From positions 152,519 to 216,518 of the forward strand of contig NZ_JBGTYM010000009.1 in assembly GCF_044142105.1 (NCBI RefSeq): DNA of 64,000 nt, written 5' to 3'. Below are positions 18,711-27,982 of the stretch, one piece after another. The notes below the pieces were generated by a model, which saw only the letters and a program-made list of their open reading frames with translations, was not told where the DNA came from and ran no database searches. The position numbers and the translations under genes were made by a program. This stretch comes from Pseudogemmobacter sp044142105 (GTDB lineage Bacteria; Pseudomonadota; Alphaproteobacteria; Rhodobacterales; Rhodobacteraceae). How positions within the stretch are numbered: the stretch's first letter is position 1; every line of letters starts with the position of its first letter.

Positions 18711-19934
18711 CTATACTGGCTTGCCTTGCAACAGGCGCGGCAATTCGCCCTCAAGTCCCGCCGCCTGCCGGATAAAGCGCCGCCGCAACCCGGGCAGGGC
18801 ATTCACCAGCCCAAGGCCAAGGTCGCGCCCCAGCCGCAGCACGGGATTGTCGTTCGAAAACAGCCGGTTGACCGCATCCATGCCAAGGGCGAGCGCGGTG
18901 GAATCGAACCGCCGCCAGCGCTGATATTCCTCAAGCGTGACCGGGCTGCCGATATCCTCGCCCCGCCGGGTCGCGCCTGCCAGCACCTCGGCCAGTGCCC
19001 CCACATCGCGCAGGCCCAGGTTCAGCCCCTGGCCCGCAACCGGATGCACCCCATGCGCCGCGTCGCCCACCAGCGCCACGCGCGGGGCGATGAAATGTTC
19101 GGCCAAGGACAGCGACAGCGGATAGGTGAAGCGCACGCCGGCCAGGGCGATCTCGCCCAGATAATCACCGAAACGCGGCCGCAGCGCCGCAAGGTAGGCG
19201 TCATCGTCCAGGGCCTGTATCTCGGCGGCGCGGGCTTTGGTCTCGCTCCAGACGATGCTGGAATGGTGGCTGCCGGGCAGGGGCAGGATGGCAAGCGGGC
19301 CGGAGGGCATGAAGAATTGCTGTGCCGTGCCCCCATGGTCGCGCTCGTGCCGGATCGCGGTGACCAGCGCGGTCTGGCCATAGCCCCAGCCCTGCCGCCT
19401 GATTCCCGCCCGTTGCGCCACGCCCGAGCCGCGCCCGTCGCAGCCGACCAGCACCCGGCCGGTCAGAACGCGGCCCGAAGCCAGCGTCACCGACACGCCC
19501 GCAGGCCCGGGCTCCTGCGCCACGACCGTCTCGCCCGAAAGAAGCGTCACCTCCGGTGCGGCGGCCATGGCCTCAAGGAAAGCCGCATAAAGGAAGCGGT
19601 CTTCCAGCATGAAGCCCATCGGGCCTTCCTCGATCTCGGCGGCATCGAAGGTCAGGAAGAAGGGTGCAGGACCCCGGCCTGCATGGCCATCGCTGGCCTT
19701 GATTTTCAGGATCGGCTGAACGCGGTCCGCAACCGCCTGCCAGACGCCCACTGCTTGCAACAGCCGCTTCGAGGCGATCGCCAGGGCATAGGCGCGGCCA
19801 TCGAACCCCGCCTCGGCGCGCGTATTGGCCGGGCGCGCATCGATCACCACGACCCGCAGGCCCGCCTGGGCCAGAGCCAGCGCCAGGGCCGGGCCATTAA
19901 GGCCGCCACCCGCGATCAGAACATCCGCATCCAT
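18711..19934 (-). CDS. UbiH/UbiF/UbiL-type FAD-dependent ubiquinone biosynthesis hydroxylase
   Basis: A 407-residue class A flavoprotein monooxygenase that hydroxylates the ubiquinone ring. Motifs: N-terminal FAD dinucleotide fold VLIAGGGLNGPALALALAQAG, the middle GCDGRGSGVAQRAGI (the D-G motif) and the C-terminal VALVGDAAHGVHPVAGQGLN, followed by LGLRDVGALAEVL, characteristic of UbiH/COQ6. Which ring carbon it acts on cannot be told from sequence alone; alphaproteobacteria often have UbiL or UbiM versions with altered regiospecificity. Pairs functionally with the polyprenyl synthase at 8083. Confidence 0.92.
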   Translation of the reverse strand: MDADVLIAGGGLNGPALALALAQAGLRVVVIDARPANTRAEAGFDGRAYALAIASKRLLQAVGVWQAVADRVQPILKIKASDGHAGRGPAPFFLTFDAAEIEEGPMGFMLEDRFLYAAFLEAMAAAPEVTLLSGETVVAQEPGPAGVSVTLASGRVLTGRVLVGCDGRGSGVAQRAGIRRQGWGYGQTALVTAIRHERDHGGTAQQFFMPSGPLAILPLPGSHHSSIVWSETKARAAEIQALDDDAYLAALRPRFGDYLGEIALAGVRFTYPLSLSLAEHFIAPRVALVGDAAHGVHPVAGQGLNLGLRDVGALAEVLAGATRRGEDIGSPVTLEEYQRWRRFDSTALALGMDAVNRLFSNDNPVLRLGRDLGLGLVNALPGLRRRFIRQAAGLEGELPRLLQGKPV

Positions 19935-20020
19935 GGCCTCAAGGCTAGGCCTGTCGGGCGGGATTGTCCATGCGGTGCCAAGTCGCTACCGTCGCCGCCG
20001 CAGCATATGGGGGGATGGGC

Positions 20021-21352
20021 ATGAGCGGGACGTGGTTCCACATGACGGCGGCAGAACTGGGCCGCGAGATCGGCGCCGGGCGGATCAATCCGGTCGCGTT
20101 GACCGAGGCGTTCCTGGACCGGGCCGCGACCTACCCGCTCTCGGCCCGCATCTTCGCCCGCATGACCGAGACCCGCGCCCGTGGCGAGGCCATGGCAGCC
20201 GCGCGGCGGGCGCAGCAGGGCTTTCGCAAGGGGCCGCTGGATGGGGTGCCGCTGTCCTGGAAAGACCTGTTCGACACGGCGGAGGTGGAGACCGAGGCGG
20301 GTTCGGCCCTGTTGCGGGGGCGTGTGCCCAAGGCCGATGCCGAGGTTCTTCGGGTGGCGACGCTGATGGGCTCGGTCTGTCTGGGCAAGACGCATATGTC
20401 GGAGCTGGCTTTTTCGGGCCTGGGCCTGAACCCGATCACCGCGACGCCGCCCTGCCTGAATGACGATGCGGCTGTGCCGGGCGGGTCTTCCTCGGGCGCG
20501 GCGGCCTCGGTCGCCTTCGGGCTGGCTCCGGCGGCGATCGGCTCGGATACCGGCGGGTCCGTGCGGATCCCGGCCGCGTGGAACGATCTGGTGGGGTTGA
20601 AGACCAGTTCGGGGCGGTTGTCGCTGCAAGGCGTCGTGCCGCTTTGCGAAAGCTTCGACACGGTCGGACCGCTGGCCCATTCGGTCGAGGATTGCAGCCT
20701 GATCCTGTCGCTGCTGGAAGGGCGCAAGCCCGATGCCCCCGCAGCGGAGAGCATTTCGGGCGCGAGGTTGGCGGTGCTGGAGACGGTGGCGCTGGAGGAT
20801 CTGCGGCCCGGTCCGGCCAAGGGTTTCGAGGATGCCTGCACAAGGCTGACCCGGGCGGGCGCGCGGCTGGAACGGCTGCGGGCGCCGGAAGTGGCCGAGG
20901 CGATGCAGCTTGCCGGCATTCTTTTCACTCCAGAGGCTTATGGGATCTGGAAAGACGTGATCGAAGCCGCGCCGGACAAGATGTATGCCCGTATCCTGGA
21001 ACGTTTCCGGTCGGGCGCGGCGGTTCCGGCGACCGATTATGTCGCCGGCTGGCGGCGGCTTGAAGTGTTGCGCAAGCAATGGCAGGCCCGCGCGGCGGGG
21101 TTTGACGCGGTGCTGGTGCCGACCGCGCCCATCCTGCCGCCCAATGCCGAGCGGCTCTTGTCGGACGAAGCCTATTACGTCACCGAAAACCTGCTGGCCC
21201 TGCGCAACACGCGGATCGGCAATATGCTTGGCCTTTGTGCCCTGACCCTGCCGACCTCGCAGCCGTCCTGTGGCATCACGCTGATGGGTCCCGCGATGGG
21301 CGAAGAACGCCTGTTGCGGCTTGGTGCGGCGGCCGAGCGCGCCCTGCAATAG
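20021..21352 (+). CDS. Amidase (amidase-signature family)
   Basis: A 443-residue amidase-signature hydrolase. The Ser-cisSer-Lys triad is visible: K81 (LSWKDLFDTAE), the GGSSSGAAAS loop (S156-S158) and nucleophile S180 in GSDTGGSVRIPA. The start at 20021 (MSGTWFHMTAAELGREI) follows a GGGGGG stretch. The family covers Glu-tRNA amidotransferase subunit A, but the lack of gatB/gatC nearby and divergence make a general amide hydrolase more likely. Substrate unknown. Followed by an intergenic repeat and the aminotransferase gene. Confidence 0.9.
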   Translation: MSGTWFHMTAAELGREIGAGRINPVALTEAFLDRAATYPLSARIFARMTETRARGEAMAAARRAQQGFRKGPLDGVPLSWKDLFDTAEVETEAGSALLRGRVPKADAEVLRVATLMGSVCLGKTHMSELAFSGLGLNPITATPPCLNDDAAVPGGSSSGAAASVAFGLAPAAIGSDTGGSVRIPAAWNDLVGLKTSSGRLSLQGVVPLCESFDTVGPLAHSVEDCSLILSLLEGRKPDAPAAESISGARLAVLETVALEDLRPGPAKGFEDACTRLTRAGARLERLRAPEVAEAMQLAGILFTPEAYGIWKDVIEAAPDKMYARILERFRSGAAVPATDYVAGWRRLEVLRKQWQARAAGFDAVLVPTAPILPPNAERLLSDEAYYVTENLLALRNTRIGNMLGLCALTLPTSQPSCGITLMGPAMGEERLLRLGAAAERALQ

Positions 21353-21376
21353 CCCGGGAACCCTTGGCCGTCCGGG

Positions 21377-21408
21377 TTCATCCTGGGGCCAAATACTCAT
21401 GCCGGAGG
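21377..21408 (-). repeat. Short intergenic repeat of Rhodobacteraceae type, copy 1
   Basis: Read on the minus strand, CCTCCGGCATGAGTATTTGG followed by CCCCAGGATGAA. This resembles a short element I often associate with gene ends in Rhodobacteraceae (CCGG-rich core, a TATTT block, then an A/G-rich tail). A second, diverged copy lies at 44784-44834 in the other orientation, sharing CCGG, TATTT and the cAGgATgA-like tail. It is in a 223-base gap that otherwise shows no gene. Function unknown. Confidence 0.45.
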
Positions 21409-21575
21409 TCACGGCCCGTCGCGGGTGCGTTGTCGGGCGCGATGGCCGGGACATAAAAGCCACAACCACGGCCCCCAAGCCCTTTTGCCCGCCACGGAAA
21501 TTCTGGACCATGGGGCGAGGGGCGGCTATCCTTTGTTCCAATCGGGACGCAAACGATCCCGGACCTGAGGCACAG

Positions 21576-22754
21576 ATGGCGTTTCCTGAGCGGTTTTCGA
21601 ACCTGCCAGATTATGCGTTTCCGCGCTTGCGGAAACTTCTCGATTCGCACGCTCCCGGCGGCGAACCCATTTCCATGACCATTGGCGAGCCGCGCCATGC
21701 CATGCCGGATTTCGTGGGTCCGATCCTGGCCGCCAATCTGGCGGGCTTCGGCGTTTATCCGCCCAATGACGGCACGCCCGAACTGCTGACCGTGATCTCG
21801 GGCTGGATCGCCCGGCGCTATGGGATCGAGGTCGCGCGGGACCGGCTGATGGTGCTGAACGGCACCCGTGAGGGCCTGTTCAACGCCACGATCGCGCTTT
21901 GCCCGGAACAGAAGAATGGCCGGCGCCCGACCGTGCTGATCCCGAACCCGTTCTATCAGGTCTATGCCGTGGCGGCGCTGACGCTGGGCGCCGAGCCGGT
22001 CTATGTGCCCGCAACCGCCGCCACCGGCTTTCTGCCCGATTATGCCAGCCTGCCGCGCGATGTGCTGGACCGGGCGGCGATCGCCTTCATTTGCTCGCCC
22101 GCGAACCCGCAGGGCGCGGTGGCGCCATCCGAATATCTCGCCGATCTGCTGGCTTTGGCCGAGAAGCACGATTTCCGCGTCTTCGCCGATGAATGCTATT
22201 CCGAGATCTGGCGCGAGGCGCCGCCGCCCGGTCTGATCCAGGTCGCGCAGGCGGTCGGTGCCGATCCCGAACGGGTGGCGATCTTCCATTCGCTGTCGAA
22301 GCGGTCGAATCTGCCTGGCCTGCGCTCGGGCTTTGTCGCCGCCGGCCCGCAATCCATGCTGCGCATCCGCCAGTTGCGGGCCTTTGCCGGGGCGCCGCTG
22401 CCCTTGCCCTTGCAGAAGGTGGCCGAAGCCTGCTGGCAGGATGAGGGCCATGTTGCCGCCTCACGCGCGCTGTATCATGAGAAATTCGCCGATGCGGCGC
22501 AGGTCTTCGCGGGGATTCAGGGGTTCCAGCTGCCGGATGGCGGCTTCTTCCTGTGGCTTCCGGTCGAGGATGGCGAGGCGGCGGCGCTGAAACTTTGGCG
22601 CGAGACGGGGGTGCGGGTTCTGCCCGGCGCCTATCTGTCGCGCGACGCGGCCGGGGGAAATCCCGGCACAGGGTATATCCGCGTGGCGCTTGTGGCGCCC
22701 CGGCAAGAAACGCAGCGCGGGCTGACCCAGCTTCGCGACTGCCTTTACGATTGA
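21576..22754 (+). CDS. PLP-dependent aminotransferase class I/II (DapC-like)
   Basis: A 392-residue fold-type I aminotransferase. It has the PLP lysine motif IFHSLSKRSNLPGLRSGF (Lys forms the internal aldimine), the aspartate-asparagine PLP contacts (FICSPANPQGAV; FADECYSEIW) and a conserved N-terminal IGEPRHAMPDFV. Order and motifs resemble succinyl-diaminopimelate aminotransferase DapC, which many Rhodobacteraceae place just before ftsK, but substrate cannot be confirmed from sequence. The start at 21576 has GAGG upstream. FtsK follows after 12 bases. Confidence 0.88.
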   Translation: MAFPERFSNLPDYAFPRLRKLLDSHAPGGEPISMTIGEPRHAMPDFVGPILAANLAGFGVYPPNDGTPELLTVISGWIARRYGIEVARDRLMVLNGTREGLFNATIALCPEQKNGRRPTVLIPNPFYQVYAVAALTLGAEPVYVPATAATGFLPDYASLPRDVLDRAAIAFICSPANPQGAVAPSEYLADLLALAEKHDFRVFADECYSEIWREAPPPGLIQVAQAVGADPERVAIFHSLSKRSNLPGLRSGFVAAGPQSMLRIRQLRAFAGAPLPLPLQKVAEACWQDEGHVAASRALYHEKFADAAQVFAGIQGFQLPDGGFFLWLPVEDGEAAALKLWRETGVRVLPGAYLSRDAAGGNPGTGYIRVALVAPRQETQRGLTQLRDCLYD

Positions 22755-22766
22755 GGACAGGCGAGA

Positions 22767-25700
22767 ATGGCATCCTATCAGGTTCGTCAACGCGACCCGC
22801 TTCTGGACCAGGGCACCCAGGCCATGCTGGAGCGCCGGGGCCGCGAGCTGCTGGGCCTGGCACTGATGGGCGTCGGGCTGATCTTCGCGCTGATGCTGGC
22901 CACCTATTCGCCGAATGATCCGGGTTGGATGGTCGCGACGGATGAGCCTGCCAGCAACGCGCTGGGCCGTCTGGGCGCAGCCATCGCCTCGACGCTGGTG
23001 ATCCTGATCGGGCGCGGTGCCTGGGCCATTCCGCTGATCTGCCTTGCCTGGGGGTTGCGCTTTGCGCTGCATCGCGGGGCCGAGCGGGTGCTGTCACGGC
23101 TGATCTTCGCGGTGATCGCCGTCGCTATGGCCGCGACCTATGCCGCGACGCTGGCCGCGCCGGTAAGCTGGCCCCATGCCTTCGGTTTGGGCGGGCTGTT
23201 CGGCGATACCGTGGCCGGGGCGCTGTTGAACATCATCCCGGGCGGCGCGGGGTTCGGCCTGCGCTTCGTCTCGATCCTGGCCTTCGCCGCCGCGATCTCG
23301 ATGCTCTTGTTCGTGACCGGCTTTGACTGGGCCGAGTTGCGTGCGATCCGCCGCGCGCTGATCACCGGCTCGATCATGGGTTATGCGGCGCTTCTGTCGC
23401 TGCTCGGTCGCGGTGCGACAGGGGCACTTCACAGCGCCCGTGCCGGGGCGGCGGCCATTGCCGAGCGCCGCGCCATGGCCCGCGATGCCATGCGCGACGG
23501 AGACTGGCATGACCATGAGCCGCTGGTCATGGCGGAATCCTACGCAGCCCCGGCCCAAGAGGCCCGCTCGGTCGTCCGTCGTCCGGCGCGCGGCCTTGAC
23601 CCAGCGCCGCTCGCGCCCGAACCGCTGGGCGCCGATCCGGCCTGGAACGCCCCGGCGACGCTGCGGGCCGAGCCGCGCCATTTCGCTCAGCCCGCCGATC
23701 TGCCCAAGGAGAAGCTGGGCTTTCTGGCCCGGATGCGCCGGGTGGTCGATCCGCAGCCGGAACTGGTGGAAAACATTCTGCCGGCAGGGCTGGCCGATGC
23801 CGATCTGCCCGCCGAAGACCGCATCAAGGCGCGCATCTCCGACGTGATCCGCGCCCGTGCCCGCCATGTGCCGGGCGCTGCCGCTGCCGCCGCGGGCCTG
23901 ACGCCCTTGCAGGCCGCCGTCGCCGCCCGCCGGGCCGAGCCGCCGGTGATGCGCGCTGCCGCCAAGCTGCGCGGTCCTGCGCCGCTGGTCGCCGATACGC
24001 GCCAGGGCAGCCAGCCCCCGGCCCGGGCCGGGCAGATGGCCGCTCCGCCGGTTGCCGCGCGCACGCCCTTTCTCGACGAGCCTGAACTGACGGCCGCCGA
24101 GGCGTTGGCCCGGGCCGACAACATGTTCACCACGGATGAGGAAGACTGGGACGCCGCACTGGAGGCCGAATGGGACGAAGGCCTGCCCCAAGACGAGAGC
24201 TTTGCGACGCCGGCACCCATTCCGCAGATTGAACGCCGCGCGATCGTCCAGGCGCCTGCCAAGAAGGCGCCCGCACCTTCGACCCGCGCCATGGCCGAGG
24301 CGCAGCCGCGCCTGCGCTTTGACGACCCGTCCCCGGCATATGAATTGCCGCCGCTTTCGCTTTTGGCCAATGCGGCCACCGTCCAGCGCAGCCAGCTTTC
24401 CGACGAGGCGCTGGAAGAAAACGCCCGGATGCTGGAATCCGTGCTGGACGATTACGGCGTGAAGGGCGAGATCGTTTCTGTCCGCCCCGGCCCGGTCGTC
24501 ACCATGTATGAGCTGGAACCCGCGCCGGGCCTGAAGGCCAGCCGCGTGATCGGCCTGGCCGACGACATCGCGCGCAGCATGTCGGCCCTGTCGGCCCGCG
24601 TCTCGACGGTGCCCGGACGTTCCGTGATCGGGATCGAACTGCCGAACGCGACGCGCGAGAAGGTGGTGCTGAAGGAAATCCTCGCCGCCCGCGATTTTGG
24701 CGACAGCAACATGCGGCTGCCACTGGCCTTGGGCAAGGACATCGGTGGCGACCCGATCGTCGCGAACCTGGCCAAGATGCCGCACCTGCTGATCGCCGGG
24801 ACCACCGGTTCGGGGAAATCGGTCGCGATCAACACGATGATCCTGTCGCTGCTCTACAAGCTGACGCCCGAAGAATGCCGGTTGATCATGATCGACCCCA
24901 AGATGCTGGAACTTTCCGTCTATGACGGCATCCCGCATCTGCTGTCGCCCGTCGTCACCGACCCGAAAAAGGCGGTCGTCGCCCTGAAATGGGTCGTGGG
25001 CGAGATGGAAGAACGCTATCGCAAGATGTCCAAGATGGGCGTGCGCAACATCGAGGGCTACAACGGCCGCGTCCGCGAGGCGCTGTCGAAGAACGAGATG
25101 TTCAAGCGCACGATCCAGACCGGCTTTGACGAGGAAACCGGCGATCCGGTCTTCGAGACCGAAGAATACGCCCCCGTCGCCTTCCCCTATATCGTCGTCA
25201 TCGTCGACGAAATGGCTGACCTGATGATGGTCGCGGGCAAGGAGATCGAGGCCTGCATCCAGCGTCTGGCGCAGATGGCGCGGGCCTCGGGTATCCACCT
25301 GATCATGGCAACGCAGCGGCCCTCGGTCGATGTCATCACCGGCACGATCAAGGCGAACTTCCCGACCCGGATCTCGTTCCAGGTCACCTCCAAGATCGAC
25401 AGCCGCACGATCCTGGGCGAACAGGGAGCCGAACAGCTGCTGGGGCAGGGCGACATGCTCTACATGGGCAATGGTCAGCGCATCACCCGGATCCACGGCC
25501 CCTTCGTCAGTGACGAGGAAGTCGAGGAGATCGTGAACCACCTTAAGAGCTTCGGCCCGCCGACCTATATGTCGGGCGTGGTCGAGGGGCCCGATGAGGA
25601 CTCTGCCTCGGATATCGACATGGTGCTGGGGCTGGGCGGGTCGGGCGAAAGTGGCGGCGACGACGCGCTGTATGATCAGGCGGTGGCGATCGTCGCCAAG

Positions 25701-25853
25701 GACCGCAAATGCTCGACCTCCTACATCCAGCGCAAGCTGGGCATCGGCTATAACAAGGCCGCGCGGCTGGTCGAGCAGATGGAAGAGCAGGGCGTCGTCA
25801 CCCAGGCGAACCATGTCGGCAAGCGCGAGATCCTGGTGCCCGAGGCGCATTGA
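22767..25853 (+). CDS. ftsK: DNA translocase FtsK
   Basis: Membrane-anchored, hexameric DNA pump that resolves chromosome termini at the division septum. The 1028-residue product has four hydrophobic helices in residues about 25-205 (e.g. LLGLALMGVGLIFALMLATY), a long Ala/Pro/Arg-rich linker, then the motor: Walker A GTTGSGKSV (G678-S685), Walker B IVVIVDEMADLMM, and the HLIMATQRPSVDVITG sensor. The C-terminal gamma winged helix is present (YDQAVAIVAKDRKCSTSYIQRKLG; GYNKAARLVEQMEEQG) and should read KOPS-like polarity sequences. Located between the aminotransferase and pmtA genes. Confidence 0.97.
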   Translation: MASYQVRQRDPLLDQGTQAMLERRGRELLGLALMGVGLIFALMLATYSPNDPGWMVATDEPASNALGRLGAAIASTLVILIGRGAWAIPLICLAWGLRFALHRGAERVLSRLIFAVIAVAMAATYAATLAAPVSWPHAFGLGGLFGDTVAGALLNIIPGGAGFGLRFVSILAFAAAISMLLFVTGFDWAELRAIRRALITGSIMGYAALLSLLGRGATGALHSARAGAAAIAERRAMARDAMRDGDWHDHEPLVMAESYAAPAQEARSVVRRPARGLDPAPLAPEPLGADPAWNAPATLRAEPRHFAQPADLPKEKLGFLARMRRVVDPQPELVENILPAGLADADLPAEDRIKARISDVIRARARHVPGAAAAAAGLTPLQAAVAARRAEPPVMRAAAKLRGPAPLVADTRQGSQPPARAGQMAAPPVAARTPFLDEPELTAAEALARADNMFTTDEEDWDAALEAEWDEGLPQDESFATPAPIPQIERRAIVQAPAKKAPAPSTRAMAEAQPRLRFDDPSPAYELPPLSLLANAATVQRSQLSDEALEENARMLESVLDDYGVKGEIVSVRPGPVVTMYELEPAPGLKASRVIGLADDIARSMSALSARVSTVPGRSVIGIELPNATREKVVLKEILAARDFGDSNMRLPLALGKDIGGDPIVANLAKMPHLLIAGTTGSGKSVAINTMILSLLYKLTPEECRLIMIDPKMLELSVYDGIPHLLSPVVTDPKKAVVALKWVVGEMEERYRKMSKMGVRNIEGYNGRVREALSKNEMFKRTIQTGFDEETGDPVFETEEYAPVAFPYIVVIVDEMADLMMVAGKEIEACIQRLAQMARASGIHLIMATQRPSVDVITGTIKANFPTRISFQVTSKIDSRTILGEQGAEQLLGQGDMLYMGNGQRITRIHGPFVSDEEVEEIVNHLKSFGPPTYMSGVVEGPDEDSASDIDMVLGLGGSGESGGDDALYDQAVAIVAKDRKCSTSYIQRKLGIGYNKAARLVEQMEEQGVVTQANHVGKREILVPEAH

Positions 25854-25876
25854 GCCTCGGGCGCAGGTGCAGGGTC

Positions 25877-26488
25877 CTAGACCCGTTCCAGCACCAGCCA
25901 GGTAAGGATGCCCAGGGGGGGCAGCGGGGCGCAATCGACCATGCGCAGCCGCGGATCACCCAGCACCCGCGACATCGGGAAATCGGCGCGCCAGCCAAGC
26001 TGGTGCTGCAAGGGCTGGATCAGCCGCTCGGCCAGCCGAAGCGCCCCCTTGGCGGCGGCGAAATGGTTGGTGATCAGCACATGCGCGCCAGGGCGGCAGA
26101 CCCGCGCGATTTCCGACAGGGCGCGTTCGGGGTCGGGCACGACCGACAGGACATGCATGACCGAAACGCTGTCAAAACTCGCATCGGGGAAGTCGAGCTT
26201 CTGCGCATCCATCTGGCGCAGGGTGACATTCGCCAGCCGGTGTTCGCGCACCTTGTCTTCGGCACGGGCCAGCATATCGGCCGAATAGTCGATTCCGGTG
26301 ATTGTCACTCCGGGACCGTAGAGCGGCAGGGCAAGTCCGGTGCCGACGCCGACCTCCAGAACATGACCGCCGCGTTGGGTGGCATGGCGGGTGGCACGGA
26401 TGCGCCCCTCCTGGAAAAGTTTGCCAAAGACGGAATCATAAACGGGCGCCCACCGCTTATAGGACGCGGTCACGCTTGCAGCTCTCAT
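25877..26488 (-). CDS. pmtA: Phosphatidylethanolamine N-methyltransferase, PmtA type
   Basis: SAM-dependent methyltransferase expected to make phosphatidylcholine by three methylations of phosphatidylethanolamine. The 203-residue length equals that of the Rhodobacter sphaeroides PmtA class. Motifs: YKRWAPVYDSVFGK at the N-terminus, SAM motif I VLEVGVGTGLALPLYG, and GIDYSADMLARAEDKV. A C-terminal hydrophobic stretch (PLPPLGILTWLVLERV) fits membrane association. Convergent with ftsK (23-base gap). Some homologues are broader lipid or UbiE-like methyltransferases, so the substrate is family inference. Confidence 0.88.
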   Translation of the reverse strand: MRAASVTASYKRWAPVYDSVFGKLFQEGRIRATRHATQRGGHVLEVGVGTGLALPLYGPGVTITGIDYSADMLARAEDKVREHRLANVTLRQMDAQKLDFPDASFDSVSVMHVLSVVPDPERALSEIARVCRPGAHVLITNHFAAAKGALRLAERLIQPLQHQLGWRADFPMSRVLGDPRLRMVDCAPLPPLGILTWLVLERV

Positions 26489-26635
26489 TCTATTCTCCGT
26501 AAGGCACTGCGGAATGGGCAGGATACCCGACCCCTTTGCGCGTGAAACTCTTGGTTGAGTGCCGTGGCGTCAAGTCACTTTCGCTGCCCTGCAGCATGTT
26601 TGCGCTACCCGTGCTGGTCAGGCCGGAACCCGGTG

Positions 26636-27196
26636 TCATTCCAGATTGGTGTGCCGGAACCGCATCGCTTCGGGCGTGACTTCCAGGCGCGCCCGCAACT
26701 CCAGGATCATCAGTTCGAAGGCCAGGAACATCGCGCCCTCAAAAAGACTGCCCATGGGCAGAAGCGAGGTGGCAGCGCCGTCCTGATCGCGCGCCATGGT
26801 CTGTGCCGGAATGGTCAGCACCAGGTCGGCCGCATGGGGGGCAGGGCCGCCCGGCTCGGCCGTGATGCAGGCCACGCCGGCATCGACGCCACGCGCCACA
26901 CCGATCAGGGCTTCGGCACTGGCAAGCGTACCAGGCCCGCAGGCGACCAGGAACAGGTCGCCTTCACCCACTGGCGGGCAGGTCATCTCGCCCAGGACAT
27001 GCGCATCAAGGCCCAGATGATACAGCCGCATGGCAAAAGCCCTCATCATAAGGCCTTCGCGCCCAAGCCCGTGGCACACGATCCGCCGCGCGCCCTGCAA
27101 GGCGGCCAGGATCGCCTCCCATTCCTCAGGATTGATCGCCGCCACGGCAGCATGCATTTCCTGGGCTGCTCCCGCCGCCCGTTCCGCCAGGGACAT
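26636..27196 (-). CDS. SIS-domain protein, 6-phospho-3-hexuloisomerase-like
   Basis: A 186-residue SIS-domain sugar-phosphate isomerase/binder. The start at 27196 (MSLAERAAGAAQEM) has GGAGG at the right distance; the open frame extends upstream but overlaps the divergent lolA. The core VCHGLGREGLMMRAFAMRLYHLG and AHVLGEMTCPPVGEGDLFLVACG closely follows the HxlB/PHI pattern (GxGRSG; FAMRLMHLG; VVGE-T-TP-I-x-x-GDLL). The usual R-S-G is G-R-E-G here and the S-G-S-G loop is C-G-P-G, so substrate contacts may differ. No hexulose-phosphate synthase partner lies nearby, so formaldehyde fixation is doubtful. Tail residues ARLEVTPEAMRFRHTNLE close the domain. Confidence 0.82.
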   Translation of the reverse strand: MSLAERAAGAAQEMHAAVAAINPEEWEAILAALQGARRIVCHGLGREGLMMRAFAMRLYHLGLDAHVLGEMTCPPVGEGDLFLVACGPGTLASAEALIGVARGVDAGVACITAEPGGPAPHAADLVLTIPAQTMARDQDGAATSLLPMGSLFEGAMFLAFELMILELRARLEVTPEAMRFRHTNLE

Positions 27197-27320
27197 TGCC
27201 GCCTCCTTCTCCGCTTCTGGCACAAGGATAACACCTCTGCGGTCCTGCGGGTCCATCCCCCTTGCGCTCTTCACGGCCCGGCACAATGTCGCGAAGGATC
27301 CAAACCGGGGATTTCGCGTT

Positions 27321-27333
27321 GTTGTCAGACAAC
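27321..27333. promoter_or_regulatory. GntR-type operator-like palindrome
   Basis: GTTGTC-A-GACAAC, a perfect 13-base inverted repeat centred at 27327, in the 150-base gap between the divergent SIS-domain gene and lolA, and 14 bases before the lolA start. The TTGTC-GACAA shape is common for GntR-family operators. No GntR gene is in the window. Confidence 0.45.
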
Positions 27334-27346
27334 CTATATCGAAGTC

Positions 27347-27952
27347 ATGAACCGTCGCACCCTGATCCTTGCCCAGCTCGCCCTGATGCTTCTTGGACCG
27401 CGCGCCGCGCTTGCCGAGAAACTGCCCCTGGACACGCTGTCGAAATACCTCAACGACCTGACCACCGCTGAGGCTGACTTTACCCAGGTGAACAGCGATG
27501 GCTCGGTCTCGACCGGCAAGATCTTCATCAAGCGCCCGGGCCGGGTGCGCTTTGAATATGCACCGCCCGACAAATCGCTGGTGCTGGCCTCGGCCGGGCA
27601 GGTGGCGGTGTTCGACGGCAAATCGAACCAGGCGCCCGAGCAATATCCGCTGACGCGGACGCCGCTGAACCTGATCCTGGCCGAAAATATCAATCTAGGC
27701 CGGGCCAAGATGTTGGTGGGTCACAAATCCGACGCGACCTCGACCAGCGTTGTGGCGCAGGACCCCGAGCATCCAGAATACGGCACGATCGAGCTTAAAT
27801 TTACCGCCAATCCTGTGGAACTGCGGCAGTGGATCATCACCGATGATCTTGGCAAGCAGACGACGGTCATTCTGGGCACGCTGAACAAAGGTGGGAATTA
27901 CGGCACCAGCCTGTTCTCGATCACCCGCGAGATGGAAAAGCGCGGCCTTTAA
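27347..27952 (+). CDS. lolA: Outer-membrane lipoprotein carrier protein LolA
   Basis: Periplasmic chaperone that ferries lipoproteins from the inner membrane to LolB. The 201-residue product starts at MNRRTLILAQLALMLLGPRA with a signal peptide cleaved near ALA-EK (residue about 23). It then shows LNDLTTAEADFTQVNSDGSV, GKIFIKRPGRVRFEYAPPDK and the family's hydrophobic-cavity strands. The open frame runs far upstream but those residues are antisense to the SIS gene. ftsK and lolA are near neighbours in many Rhodobacteraceae, supporting the call. Confidence 0.93.
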   Translation: MNRRTLILAQLALMLLGPRAALAEKLPLDTLSKYLNDLTTAEADFTQVNSDGSVSTGKIFIKRPGRVRFEYAPPDKSLVLASAGQVAVFDGKSNQAPEQYPLTRTPLNLILAENINLGRAKMLVGHKSDATSTSVVAQDPEHPEYGTIELKFTANPVELRQWIITDDLGKQTTVILGTLNKGGNYGTSLFSITREMEKRGL

Positions 27953-27982
27953 GGGACGCGCCGACCATAGTTCGTGCTCCGC

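Noticed and set aside
23094..25934. Long open frame antisense to ftsK (about 946 codons)
   Set aside because: GC-rich codon bias keeps the opposite strand open; the residues are low-complexity (Gly/Arg/Asp/His) and no domain is visible.
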